Made by a program: the position numbers and the translations under genes. Shown piece after piece: positions 36,701 through 46,484 of a stretch of 64,000 bases of DNA. Numbering within the stretch: the stretch's first letter is position 1; every line of letters starts with the position of its first letter. The DNA lies in NCBI GenBank assembly GCA_005408345.1, contig SEMN01000062.1, positions 1,139,085-1,203,084 of the forward strand, given 5' to 3'. The notes beneath the pieces were generated by a model. The model worked only from the letters and a program-made list of their open reading frames with translations. It was not told the origin of the DNA and did not search any database. The DNA is from Macquaria australasica (lineage: Eukaryota; Chordata; Actinopteri; Centrarchiformes; Percichthyidae).

Positions 36701-38944
36701 CTGTGGATGACATATTAAAAGGCAATTTCCTGCCAATTTTCAGCTGGTGTGAACCAGGGAGAGAAAGAGACGACAAATCAATAGTACACAAATTGCTGAT
36801 GAATATGGGTTCAGGGGCACTCAGCTGTGAGTGCATATAGACACCTTTGTTTTCCTGAAAGTCAAACAGGCAAATAAACTGGAGAAGTGATGGAAATGCA
36901 AATACTTCAAAAAGTCATGGTTCCTATAAGCCAATTAAAGGTTAAATGTGAGCCTTTGACTTGGCTTTACACATGTTTCAAACTGCAAGGAGTTCACAGG
37001 CATAAATACACACAAAAGACACTTACCTGGATGACGCCTCCTCCATGGCCATGAGTCCCGGCTATAAAAAACTCAGGCAGTTGCAGCATCTTCCCCAGCC
37101 AATCTAACATCACCGTCTCCAGCTCTGTACAGGCTGGGCTGGCAGCCTGAAAAACACAAGCCAAAAATACAAAGAAAAATCTCAAATGTTCTGTTTGAAC
37201 ATAAGTATGATCTAAAGATACAGGCAGTGTTGAAATACAGAGTCAGACACAGAGACACAGCAAAGTGTTTGTTACCCAGGAGAATCCAATACAGCCAATG
37301 GCTCCACACAGCATGTCGGCCAACATGGCAGGATAAGAGGAAGCGGCTGGAAAGTAGGCAAAAAAGTATGGGCTGTGCCAGTGGGTGACCTGGAAAAAGA
37401 TAAAACATGCAAATACTTAATTAATATGAAAACAAGACCAAACTTAGTTCTTCATTAAGAACAAGTGGTTTAGTAACAGTGAAAAATGCTACCTTTCTTT
37501 TGCTATTATTACTGTTGTTAGTCTAATTAGCTAGCTACTTCTAGCCATGGCACAACAGGTTGCTGGAAGTAACCTGGAATACTCCTCACTCTCAGCAGAG
37601 GTGGTTTACCGCCAAAGACCACAGAGTGTTTTCACTGACTGGCACTTCTTTAGCCACAAAAAAATTAAAATGTGAAATAAACTGCTGTAATTATTTGGTT
37701 GCGATGGAAACCTGTATACAATCGTTGAATTCTCATTGCCTATTTTTTCCAGTGTGAGTCATCAATTAAGACTACTGTGTACTCCCACTTTGGTAATGGA
37801 ATGGAGGTGGTGGAGAGACACTGTTGTTGGCATGCTGCAGGTCCGAAGAAAGCGGCACTTGAACAATTTTAATCATTTGATCATTGGTAGATAGATTGTT
37901 CATTAGCCGGTGGAATTTGCTTTGGTACAGTATGTTATACTGTGCAGCACAAATACATGAATGGACAACAGCAGACAATCCACATGAACAACCTAATACT
38001 GTATGGTTTGTTAGCAGGTTCAGAGGAAAACCCAGCTTGTGCAGCACTGGGTAGCAAAACACTTGCATGTTTCCAACTTCTATTTTGTTTGGACTGTGAG
38101 AGAAAAAAAATGCAAAGATAGGTAGAACATGCCACTTCTATGAATAAATTAGGCCTAAACCAAGGACCTTTTTGCTGAAGGCAACAGTGCTAACTAGTGA
38201 ACCACCATGTTGCTAGAAACACTTTCCCTCATTTCTAAAAGTTTTAATAGCCATGGACATAAAAGTAACATACAAAATGTATATTATGCAGTCTTGAGAG
38301 AAACCAGCTCCTGTAACAAAAGGCTTCTTAGAGAAATTTCATATTACAATAGAAATACCAAACTTTCATCTTAACAAAACTAGATTTATCACTAATAATG
38401 TGATCATCCTATTTTATTTAATCTAAGATATACTGAGATGGGATCAACTGTTACTGGGTATCCTTGTTAAAAAGCTGCTTCTATCATGGGATTGAGAAAA
38501 GCTTTGCTTTATTAGTGGTACAGCAAAATTGCTAAAGCTTGTTGCAATCAAATTTCCTAATAAATTCTCAAAATGTATGGGCGTGATTCCACAAAAGAAA
38601 AGCGGACGCCTCTACACCAGTATTACTTTCCAAAATGACCTAAAAGACTAATCTGAATTACACTGGCAGAAGAGCACAAGAGAATCTGTGCATCTACAAC
38701 GCCATTGTGTGCATCAACAAATCAGCAAAACTCTTAAGCTCACCCCTGGCATTATAACCCTCTCCACATCTTTCATAATATCCTCATAACTCTCAGGCTC
38801 CAACGGGGCCTCAGTGGGGATCAAGGAACGAAGATACCCCGGTTCCAAATCTGGGTAGACCGGTCGCTGTTCTATGTTCTCCAGGTAGTCGGCCACATAG
38901 TCCACCATCTCCATCCCTCTGCGCCGAAACTCTGCTGCATCCAT
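24544..38944 (-). CDS. ddc: Aromatic L-amino-acid decarboxylase (dopa decarboxylase), whole coding span, 13 exons
   Basis: This PLP enzyme converts L-dopa to dopamine and 5-hydroxytryptophan to serotonin in the cytosol. The 13 exons join in frame to 480 codons, the same length as human DDC. Key residues fall at the human positions: His192 (stacks on PLP, exon 5), Asp271 and Ala273 in HIDAAYAGSA (exon 7), the PLP Schiff-base Lys303 in NPHKW (exon 8), and catalytic-loop Tyr332 in DPLYLKH (exon 9). The start ATG at 38944 has a strong context (ACCATGG) and begins MDAAEFRRRG, like the family N terminus. All introns are GT-AG. grb10 follows on the same strand at higher coordinates, as in human. The gene appears intact. 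Confidence 0.97.
25194..25295 (-). CDS. ddc: ddc coding exon 12
   Basis: Encodes residues 381-414 (ends ICAEVIMGLVCFRLK). The acceptor is TTACAG|CAA and the donor is AAG|GTAACA. Phase 0 on both sides. Confidence 0.95.
27573..27671 (-). CDS. ddc: ddc coding exon 11
   Basis: Encodes residues 348-380 (HWQIPLGRRFRSLKMWFVF). The acceptor is CTGCAG|CAT and the donor is AAG|GTAGGA. Phase 0 on both sides. Confidence 0.96.
27799..27818 (-). CDS. ddc: ddc coding exon 10, a 20-nt microexon
   Basis: A 20-base exon supplies GG to finish Gly341, then LVTDYR. The acceptor is CAACAG|GG and the donor is AGG|GTAAAA. It is needed to bridge exons 9 and 11 in frame and to restore the conserved G-(L/I)-(V/I)-TDYR-HWQIPLGRRFR run. 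Skipping it would shift the frame. Confidence 0.92.
29192..29268 (-). CDS. ddc: ddc coding exon 9
   Basis: Completes Trp315 and encodes residues 316-340 plus one base. It contains Tyr332 of the flexible catalytic loop (DPLYLKHENQES). The acceptor is CAACAG|GGT and the donor is G|GTAGAG. Confidence 0.95.
30178..30245 (-). CDS. ddc: ddc coding exon 8
   Basis: Encodes residues 293-314 plus two bases and carries the PLP-binding Lys303 in FNFNPHKWLL. The acceptor is TTTAAG|TTT and the donor is TG|GTAAGT. Confidence 0.96.
31667..31761 (-). CDS. ddc: ddc coding exon 7
   Basis: Encodes residues 261-292 with HIDAAYAGSAFICPEFR. Asp271 pairs with the PLP pyridine nitrogen. The acceptor is TTCCAG|GT and the donor is GAG|GTGTGT. 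Confidence 0.96.
32151..32217 (-). CDS. ddc: ddc coding exon 6
   Basis: Encodes residues 239-260 plus one base (LCATLGTTASCAFDHITEL). The acceptor is TTTCAG|CTC and the donor is T|GTGAGT. Codon 261 (Cys) is split across the intron. Confidence 0.95.
32819..32962 (-). CDS. ddc: ddc coding exon 5
   Basis: Encodes residues 191-238, beginning AHSSVERAALIGGV. His192 is the residue that stacks on the PLP ring. The acceptor is CCTAAG|GCT and the donor is TAT|GTAAGA. Confidence 0.96.
33240..33735 (+). mobile_element. 3' fragment of a LINE-type retroelement in ddc intron 4
   Basis: The segment ends 'ttccttgtatgtgtacacatacttggccaataaagttgattctgattc', a typical fish LINE 3' tail with a GATTCT-type repeat. 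Upstream sequence is AT-rich with 'gcactattgtattcttgtat' stretches. No reverse transcriptase is left. The family is not assigned. Confidence 0.65.
34483..34617 (-). CDS. ddc: ddc coding exon 4
   Basis: Encodes residues 146-190. It contains the PLP-phosphate-binding segment STASEATL, where human has GSASEATL, and LVAYTSEQ. The acceptor is CCAACAG|AGC and the donor is CAA|GTAAGC. Confidence 0.95.
35317..35339 (+). repeat. (AC)n microsatellite
   Basis: About 11 AC units in a ddc intron. Confidence 0.9.
36467..36483 (+). repeat. Short (CA)n microsatellite
   Basis: About eight CA units in a ddc intron, preceded by an imperfect CA-rich stretch. Confidence 0.85.
37027..37146 (-). CDS. ddc: ddc coding exon 3
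   Basis: Encodes residues 106-145 (starts AASPACTELE, ends GHGGGVIQ). The acceptor is TTTCAG|GCT and the donor is CAG|GTAAGT. Phase 0 on both sides. Confidence 0.96.
37276..37389 (-). CDS. ddc: ddc coding exon 2
   Basis: Encodes residues 68-105, including the substrate-pocket segment THWHSPYFFAYFP. The acceptor is TTCCAG|GTC and the donor is TGG|GTAACA. Phase 0 on both sides. Confidence 0.96.
38744..38944 (-). CDS. ddc: ddc coding exon 1
   Basis: Encodes residues 1-67. The exon starts at 38951 after a TTCCAG acceptor, so a separate leader exon lies upstream. The donor is GGG|GTGAGC. It forms the N-terminal helical segment that swaps between subunits in the dimer. Confidence 0.95.
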
Positions 38945-40382
38945 GGTACCACTGGAATACAGCACAGAAACATGGCATTTCTCAAGCACTACGTTGTTGA
39001 TTTTTTTATTGTTTAAATTGGACTTCTTGATGATTTCTTTCAGATTAAAATAGAGTGGACAAATTAAAAAGCATGCACACACATTCACACACATTATTCA
39101 AGTTTAACCTTTGACCTCACTGGTAGGAATGAGTTTATCATTGTAGAGTTAACCAGCTTTATGACGCCAAGTGAGGTCCTGAGTGTTGATAATCCATAAA
39201 TCCAAATGCATAAAATGACTCACAGTTTTACTACATTGTATTACATACAAATCTATATAGACACTTGTTACTTGTTAAAACATATTTTCATATTGATATG
39301 ACATTTATAAATCTTTGTACACACTTTTCACATCAGTAAACATTTACAAATCTCAGGTCTGGTTAGACCTTTTCATGGAGGAAATGGTGTGATATGAGCC
39401 AGTTGGGAAGTTGAGCCATTGCTTTTTTTCTAATATAAACCAAATGCACACTGAAAAACTGTTAGCTCAAAATTAAATATGTATCATACATGTGAATATC
39501 TGAGAAAGCCACATGTGTCAACACTGGTGGCACATTTACAGTGGTTGGTTACATATTGTCACTATAGGTTTTAAATTGCAGAAATTCCCATTAGTATGGT
39601 ATTTTGTGTTCTTTTAGAAAATAATGAGTTATTTCATTTTGTTTTCATTTACAAAAGAGTAGCAACACTCACGCAGCCTAAGCATGCTCCTTGACACAGC
39701 TTGTGTCCACAAATAGTGCAAAAAAAGCTTGCACAATTGAAATGTATGTCTGAACCCTTGACCCTCTTACCAACACATTAAGCCAGACTGATCATAGCTT
39801 AGTTTACTTTCACATTATGGACTGAGGTGAATAGAAAAGCTTGGTAGCAAAAAACATATCTATGTCTAAGACAAGTTTATAATCTATTTGTATAGACCGC
39901 TGTTATACACGCATTCTCTCATAAAAACAGTGGGCCAAAGGGCAGTTTCATAAACCTGTTTAAAACAGAGCCTCATCAAAATTTTCTTGATCACACTGAC
40001 ATACAACTTCATGAATAAGGGAAAGATTCAGTGAGATTTATGAGCCTATTTGTCAACTGCAAACCAGGAACATGCCATACTTTAAAGAATGAACCTGTTG
40101 CAGTCCTACAACAATAAATAATTAGAATGCAGCAACAACTTTTAAACATATTCTCATACAAATACCTGGCATACTGTCTATTCAACAACATATGAACATT
40201 GCCTCTTGCTCGACACTAGTGTCTTATCATTCAACAAGTGTTTCTCCCTGCATGTCACTTTCCCTTGTTGAGAATCAGAGCCCTTATCCTTATCCTTATC
40301 TCAAATAGGATTAGACATGTTTGTATGGATGTGAACGTGCATGTGCATGTGTGTGTGTGTGCATGTGTGTGTGCATACTTAC

Positions 40383-40497
40383 ATTTTCAGATGAGAGCTT
40401 CAGCAGTGGCGTTTGGATGGTGGATCCTCTCCTCTTCTTTAGCGTCTACAAACAGATGGACAGACAGCCAGGCACGTAATGAGTGTGTTTGTGTGTG
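40383..40497 (-). other. ddc: Probable noncoding first exon of ddc
   Basis: A minus-strand donor (AAAAT|GTAAGTATG) ends this exon at 40383. The first coding exon has only seven leader bases, so a leader exon is required. The 5' end is placed about 30 bp downstream of a TATA-like sequence. Known DDC genes also begin with an untranslated exon. The exact start is an inference. Confidence 0.55.
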
Positions 40498-40522
40498 TAA
40501 GCAGGACAAGAGACATTTGCTC

Positions 40523-40600
40523 CTTTTATCTTGCCACTAACCACCCCCACCCCACCAACCCCTACCAGGCCAGCCAATGGGAACGAGGCTCGCAGCCAAT
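40523..40600 (-). promoter_or_regulatory. ddc: Candidate ddc promoter (TATA plus two CCAAT boxes)
   Basis: On the minus strand GATAAAAG (40523-40530) lies where a TATA box would sit for a start near 40495. Two CCAAT boxes lie further upstream at 40574-40578 and 40596-40600 (CCAAT on the plus strand, ATTGG on the minus). The spacing to the predicted start is about 80 and 100 bp, normal for CCAAT boxes. The prediction is from sequence only. Confidence 0.5.
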
Positions 40601-40652
40601 AAAAGAAAGACTGATTCACAAGGATATCCTGAAGCTGTGGTTTCTGTGCCTC

Positions 40653-40702
40653 TATTACTACTACTATTACTACTACACACACACACACACACACACACAC
40701 AC
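40653..40702 (+). repeat. (ACT)n followed by (AC)14 microsatellite
   Basis: An imperfect ACT run (40653-40674) passes into pure AC (40675-40702). It lies immediately upstream of the candidate ddc promoter. Confidence 0.9.
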
Positions 40703-40854
40703 TTTGGGGGTCCAATCAGATCAGGAGAATGGACATACTAAATGAAATAAAAGTTTTAAAAAAAAAATTAAGATTTGTCTTGTGGAGGGCTGCTCATGCT
40801 TTTTAAAGAGATCCTGTTGTATTTCTCTGTGAAATTTATTTTTTGAAAATTATT

Positions 40855-42982
40855 ATTAGACCTTCTAATTGCATCAGACAAAGGACTTGTTAGATCTTGT
40901 TAGATCTTAGTGCGGCATTCAATACCACTGACCATCACATTCTATTACAGAGACTAGAACATTTAATTGGCATTAAAGCTGGGGTAGGCAAAATCTGTGC
41001 AACCTAGGCAAAACCTTCCGCCTCTCTCTCTCCTGCCTCATATCACTCCAATAAGCCCCTCCCACCAAACCCACAACTTCGACCGGCAGCAGAAGGAGAT
41101 GGTTCCCATGCAAAACTGTATCCTTAGTAGGGCTTGCTGTCCACGGCATGAGCCTCACCGAGACTGTGGTCCCTCCCCCCACGACTTGTTTTTTTAAAGA
41201 TGCCCCTCCAGCGCTTCGCGGCCGCAGAGCAGAGCGCCCCTACAACTCTGTCCAGCAGCGGGATGAGAGGCTAGTACACCACACACACGCCACTGTCCCC
41301 CGTCAAGTTCTTCCCCACTGTTTGTCATCAGAGGCAAGAGGGGGGGCTGAAGTAGAGGTTTGCTCTCAGACCACTTGAATTACAATATGCTGCACGGTTA
41401 ATATGGCATTTTTGCCCAATGACGCCAAAAGAAAACTGCCTACCCAACCTTTAAAGGCACTGCATTAAGCTGGTTTAAGTCCTATTTTTCAGATCGATAT
41501 CAGTTTGTACATGTTAATGATGTCACAGAGTTCCACAAGGTTCTGTGCTTGGACCAATTCTATTCACCTTATATATGCTTCCTTTGGGCAATATTATTAG
41601 GAAGCACTCCACATAACATTTTCATTGTTATGCAGATGATACCCAATTATATTTATCGATCAAGCCAGATGAAACCAATCAATTAGCTAAACTTCAAGTG
41701 TGCCTTAAGGACATAAAAACCTGGATGACCTGCAATTTTCTGATGTTAGACTCAGATAAAACTGAAGTTATTATATTTGGCCCCGAACACCTCCGAAACA
41801 CATTATCTAAAGATATAGATTCTCTAGATGGCGCTGCCCTGGCCACCGTAAGGAATCTTGGAGTTATCTTTGATCAGGATATGTCCTTTAACTCCCACAT
41901 AAAACAAACTTCAAGAACTGCCTTTTTCACCTACGTAACATTGCAAAAATCAGGCACATCCTGTCTCAAAAAGATGCAGAAAAACTAGTCCATGCTTTTG
42001 TTACGTCTAGCCTGGACTATTGCAACTCTCTATTATCAGGCTGCCCCAATAAGTCCCTTAAGACTCTCCAACTGATCCAGAATGCTGCAGCACGTTTACT
42101 GACAAGAACCAGAAAAATTGATCATATTTCTCCAATATTAGCTTCTCTACACTGGATCCCTGTAAAATCCAGAATAGAATTTAAAATCCTTCTCCTCACC
42201 TTCAAAGCCCTAAATGGTCAGGCATCATCATATCTTAAAGAGCTCATAGTACCCTATTACCCCACTAGAGCACGGCGCTCCCAGAATGCAGGGTTCCTTG
42301 TGGTTCCTAGAGTCTCTAAAGGTAGAATGGGAGCCAGATCCTTCAGCTTTCAAGCTCCTCTCCTGTGGAAACAGCTCCCAGTTTGTGTATGGGAGGCAGA
42401 CACCCTCCTCACATTTAAGAGTAGGCTTAAGACTTTCCTCTTTGATAAAGCTTATAGTAGGGCTAACTCAGGTGACCCCTGAGCCACCCCTTAGTTATGC
42501 TGCTATAGGCCTAGACTGCCGGGAGACTTCCTATGATGCAGTGAGCTCCTTTCTCCTCTCTCCTCCTCTCCCTCTCCATCTGTATGCTATTATTAGTATT
42601 ACTATTATTATATTGCTATTAGTATTCTTTTTATTAATATTAACATCAATACCATTACCACAACTATTACTTTACATCTCTATGTAGAACTGTACTGTAC
42701 TACTGTATGTTCTCTTTCATCCTGCTCTCGCTTTCTCTCTCTCTGTCTCTCAACCCAACTGGTCGAGGCAGATGACCGCCCACCCAGAGTCTGGTTCTGG
42801 TTCTGCTCGAGGTTTCTACCTGTTAAAAGGGGGTTTTTCCTTGCCATTGTCGTCTAGTGCTTGCTCATGGTGGGAATTGTTGGGTCTCTATAAATATGAA
42901 GAGTCGGTCTAGACCTGCTCTATGCAAAAAAGTTCCCTGAGACGATGATATGTCGCTATATAAATAAAACTGAATTAGTGGA
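40855..42982 (+). mobile_element. L2/Maui-type LINE fragment, broken, interrupted by a MITE
   Basis: The 3' part of a non-LTR retrotransposon. Visible reverse-transcriptase blocks are LDLSAAFNTTDHHILLQRLEH (40904-40966 region) and the catalytic FHCYADDTQLY at about 41621-41653, followed by the family's 'NFLMLDSDKTEVIIFGP' and 'AAARLLTRTRK'-like parts. The 3' untranslated region ends in 'cgctatataaataaaactgaatt', a tail typical of this clade. A TTAA-flanked MITE (40977-41450) splits the reading frame. Frameshifts and stops mean it is not functional. The clade call rests on remembered similarity to fish L2/Maui elements. Confidence 0.8.
40977..41450. mobile_element. MITE copy 2, TTAA-flanked, inserted inside the LINE
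   Basis: A 474-bp non-coding element with ends AGCTGGGGTAGGC and, inward from the right, AGGTTGGGTAGGC. It is flanked by TTAA at 40973-40976 and 41451-41454. It is inverted relative to the copy at 4854-5317. With the element and one TTAA left out, the LINE frame reads straight through, so the insertion is exact and later than the LINE. Confidence 0.88.
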
Positions 42983-43230
42983 CCCTAGTGACCTGGGATA
43001 ATTATACCAGTAAAGAAGGTGGCGATACTTTTAAAATGACATTGAAGTAAAAATTAAAAATTCTGTTCTTGTAACCTCAGTCCAGTTTAATATTACTTTT
43101 GTCAAAAAATGTTCCTCATTTATGTTGCTGATGAAGTGGCGATCAGGAAACAACTGGATAAAAGAGAAGCTTGAATTCATCAGTAAATGGGAATAAAAGT
43201 TACACTATAAATTACATGTATTATTATTAT

Positions 43231-43270
43231 TAGTAGTAGTAGTAGTAACAGTAGTAGTAGCAGTAGTAGT
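43231..43270 (+). repeat. AGT-type trinucleotide run
   Basis: An imperfect AGT/AGC repeat of about 13 units, preceded by ATT units. Confidence 0.85.
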
Positions 43271-43391
43271 AGGAGTTTTAGTATTATTAGTATTAGTAGT
43301 TTTATTGTTTTATTTAAACAATAAAAAGTCTAATACGTCTTATATGTAAACCACCTTTCTTAATCCAAAAAACACTTGAAACCAATGTAAC

Positions 43392-43414
43392 AAAAAAAAA
43401 AAAAAAAAAAAAAA
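43392..43414 (+). repeat. A23 homopolymer
   Basis: A run of 23 A between the LINE and the retroviral relic. It could be the poly-A end of an unrecognised retroelement. Confidence 0.9.
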
Positions 43415-43952
43415 CATAAATACAAGACATACAAAGAATACAATGCCCACAAAGGTTGTTTTTTTTAAAATAACCATATGAAAAAAGGGGAGGGGAAATA
43501 TAACATGTACATACTGTTTATTAAAGGATAATGAAGAAATAAAGGTCAGATCCTAATCCTACAGGACTCCAGACTGCAGTGTCTTCTTTAGAGGTGTGTC
43601 TTGTTTTGAGAGGAATTAAGGGAACTTGCACTTTCCTAGTAGTTTATTATATATTTTACTGCTGACTAATTTGTTCACTGTAATCATTGTCAGCAGGATC
43701 AGTTTCCTGCCTTACGTTACCTTGGCAGCCACACACCCGATAACTAAATGTTATATGAGTTTGTAGAGTCATCGTCAAGACCGTAGTGTTTTCTTAAGAG
43801 GTGGGAACTCCCCCTACTTCACACCTACAGTTAATTAGTCATGTTGAGTGCTATTTAGCCTGTGAAAACAGTTGTACAATAACCTCTGTGTCTCTATATA
43901 AATATCTGCTTAACAAGCTGAGTTGTAGACACTAACACGTGCTTGTATTTTA

Positions 43953-44578
43953 GCTGAGAGCCAGACTGCCACCATTTACACTGATTCCAGATATGCATTT
44001 GGTGTGACCCATGAATTTGTATGACTTGTTTTGAATTTTCTTGAAAGGTTTTATGACATTATCTGGCAAACCAATCCAACACTCAGTTCTCATATTCAAC
44101 ATATTGAAGGCCACAATTGGCTATTGCTGCACACTCAGGTGATACTGATTCTGTTAATAAATAACAATGCTACTAAACAAGCTGCGCTTAACTCATCTCC
44201 TAAGTCCTTCCTACATGTGTTAGCCTAGGTTGCACATTGTTTTACACATGTAGAAAAAGGGGAGGGGGTGGGGTGGCTGGTGGATTATGTGGACCGAACC
44301 CAATGGTTCACTACAGGACTGACAGTTTAATTGTTGGTAGGTAGATGCACGGGATGCCTACAAAACAACAAGGGTAGTGAAGCAGTAAGACACGACCATC
44401 TGACGCTACCATAAGGACCATTTGTAAATATGCAAACAGACTTTGTACATATGACGTAAGTCAGGGATATAGATATCTGCTTGTTATCATAGATATGTTC
44501 TCAAAGTAGGTTGAAGCTTTCCCTACAAGACGAAAAAAAGACGTTGCAACAGTGGTGAAATGTCTCATGAAACATATT
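43953..44578 (+). pseudogene. Endogenous retrovirus pol relic (RNase H and integrase parts)
   Basis: Two short conserved blocks are readable on the plus strand. The first is an RNase H block with a TDSRYA motif (about 43980-44000). The second is an integrase-core block with a typical 'QTDF' segment and a following 'DMFS..VEAFPTR' segment (about 44400-44545). Stop codons and missing sequence lie in and between them, so no intact protein exists. The relic fades out where the DIRS-type element begins, near 44.6 kb. Nothing recognisable as env continues beyond 48.6 kb. The type looks gamma/epsilon-like, judged only from these blocks. Confidence 0.65.
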
Positions 44579-44843
44579 TTAAAATGAAAACATAGCACAC
44601 TTACCTCGTTTCATGATGTTTGTGTAAAAGATTATGCAAAAGTTACACTGGCAGCGGACTGCAAAGCTTTCAGGCAGCCAGGATTGGCTGGAACTAAGCA
44701 CGTCACTGTCAGGGAGGGTGGAGACCCTCCCCCTATGAAAAGGGTCTGACACTACGCTGCCAGTCATTCAAAAAACACTCACCTCTTCCTCGCTACGAAT
44801 GAGCAAGGAGGGTGGTCTAGTGAGACACTCACTCATGCTACTC

Positions 44844-44893
44844 AGAGAACCGGGGTTACGCAAGTAACCTAAAGTTCTCTTTCATAGCATTCG
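44844..44893 (-). repeat. Internal complementary region of the DIRS-type element with nested dyad
   Basis: On the plus strand AGAGAAC (44845-44851) faces GTTCTCT (44874-44880). Inside them is a perfect six-base hairpin, GGTTAC-GCAA-GTAACC (44854-44869). The GTTCTCTTTCATAGCATTCG that follows is the complement of the element's outer right edge at 48591-48610. DIRS elements use such a region as the template for joining their ends into a circle. Confidence 0.7.
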
Positions 44894-44967
44894 ACTCCCA
44901 GATTGCTAGGCAGATGTTACTGGGGGACCAACTGTCCCGAAATGAGCCTCACTGTGCCTTAGCCACA

Positions 44968-46470
44968 CTAAGCACCGAATGGGCCAATGGAGGAGCCGTA
45001 ACATCCAGCCTGTAGAACCTGGCGAAGGTGTGTGGCCACTGAGACTCTCACCCTGTGAGAGCCATGACGGCGTGGGTCTAGCCTGTGAGAAGCCACCCAA
45101 CGCTGCATTCCCTTCATGTGCAAGCGTCCCATTGGAACCACCACCAGGGCTGAGGCCATTAGCCCTAACAACCTTTGGCAAAGCCTGAGAGACACACATT
45201 TCCCCCTGCGAAAAAGGGTTAAACACTCTCTGAGTGCCTGCAACCTTTCTCCTGTCAGCCTCACTCTGGCCTGAGCCGAGTCTATAAACAGACCTATGAA
45301 GGAGATGGTCTGACAAGGAAGAAGAACACTCTTTTCTAGGTTTATTTTGAAGCCTAGATCCACCAAGTGCTCTGTGAGTAACCGTGTGTGATCTGCCACC
45401 CCCTGGCGGGAGGATGCCGCAATGAGCCAGTGTATGTGGCTACTCTGACACCTCAAAACCGGAGCGGCCTTACGGCCGCCTCGGTGCACTTCACAAACAC
45501 TCTCCGGCTTAGGGAGAGACCAAAGGGGAGGACTAGATACTCGTAACTCGTCCCTTGGAAGGCAAATCTGAGATATTTTCTGTGTGGTGGGTATATTGGG
45601 ATGTGAAAATACGCGTCCTTGAGGTCGATTGACGTGAACCAATCGCCCGGGCGCAGAAAACGCAGCAGAGACGCGTGCGTTAACATCCTGAATTTGTATT
45701 TCCTGAGGTGCTTGTTTAGATCTCTGAGATCTAAAATTGCACGCATGCCGCGCCCCCCCTTCCTGGGAACCAGGAAATATCTTGAATAAAAACCACTCCG
45801 ACTGTGCTCTGGAGGGATAACTCTTATCGCTCTTTTCTCTAGCAGGGAAGAAATCTCCTCCTGTAGAAACAGGAGATAGGTAGAACAGTGGTGGCGTTAC
45901 GGCGAATTGAAGCCTGTATCCCCCGCTTAATGTTCTCAAAACCCACTGTGAGTTTGTGCACTCTGACCAGCTCGCTGCTCTCAGAGACAGGGGACTGACT
46001 GGCCAGTCTGTCACATATGGAGTGCGAGCTCCCTCTCGTGGCATAGGAGCGCAGTACCGCTCGCTCAGTACTGCGCCTGCGCGAGTCGTGAAACTCATGG
46101 CAGGGTTGTCTATGTCCGAGTGAGGTGTCACTCCTTCTGGGAAATGAGTGACCAAGATGTTTTGCAACAGAGGTTTTATTTTGTTTTTCATCGTTATTAA
46201 CTGCGCCCTCGGCACGTTGCCTGGATGCGACAGTTGGGATAACTTTAATTCTGTGTAACAGTGAGAAGTGCTTATGAGACATGCTTCGGAACCACTGAGG
46301 GTCTCCGCCCGCTGAACACTGTCTCTGCTTCTCTTCACGGGGCGCTGGACCGGGTCGAACATCCCGTCGTCCGTGCGTCGAACAGAACCGAGCTCTGTGA
46401 ACCTGCTCGTGAACGGGGCCACTGGAACGATCGAAGCCGGAGGGGGAGGCAGAGCCGCCTCCCTCACCAC
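44968..46470 (-). pseudogene. Broken reverse transcriptase of the DIRS-type element
   Basis: A long open frame covers this span, but the conserved RT core lies partly in another frame (45746-45453: RAILDLRDLNKHL and FTSIDLKDAYFHIPI), so frameshifts flank it. Where the catalytic YLDD box should be (about 45440) the sequence reads H-I-H-W, one codon short and without the aspartates. Downstream RLCQRLLGLMASALVVVPMGRLHM matches the family's connection region. The frame ends near the start of RNase H. The enzyme cannot be active. Confidence 0.75.
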
Positions 46471-46484
46471 AGCCAGGGAGGCTA

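Larger units (their letters stand above)
43000..43940. other. Non-coding spacer between LINE and retroviral relic
   Basis: Contains an AGT/AGTAGC trinucleotide run (43231-43270), a 23-base A tract (43392-43414) and unique-looking AT-rich DNA. The segment from about 43780 has a TATA-like 'ctatataaatatctgc' that could be LTR remnant. I could not find a second copy of it in the window to confirm that. Confidence 0.4.

Noticed and set aside
40973..41378. Overlapping open frames on both strands
   Set aside because: They lie inside the TTAA-flanked MITE, which has no coding capacity.
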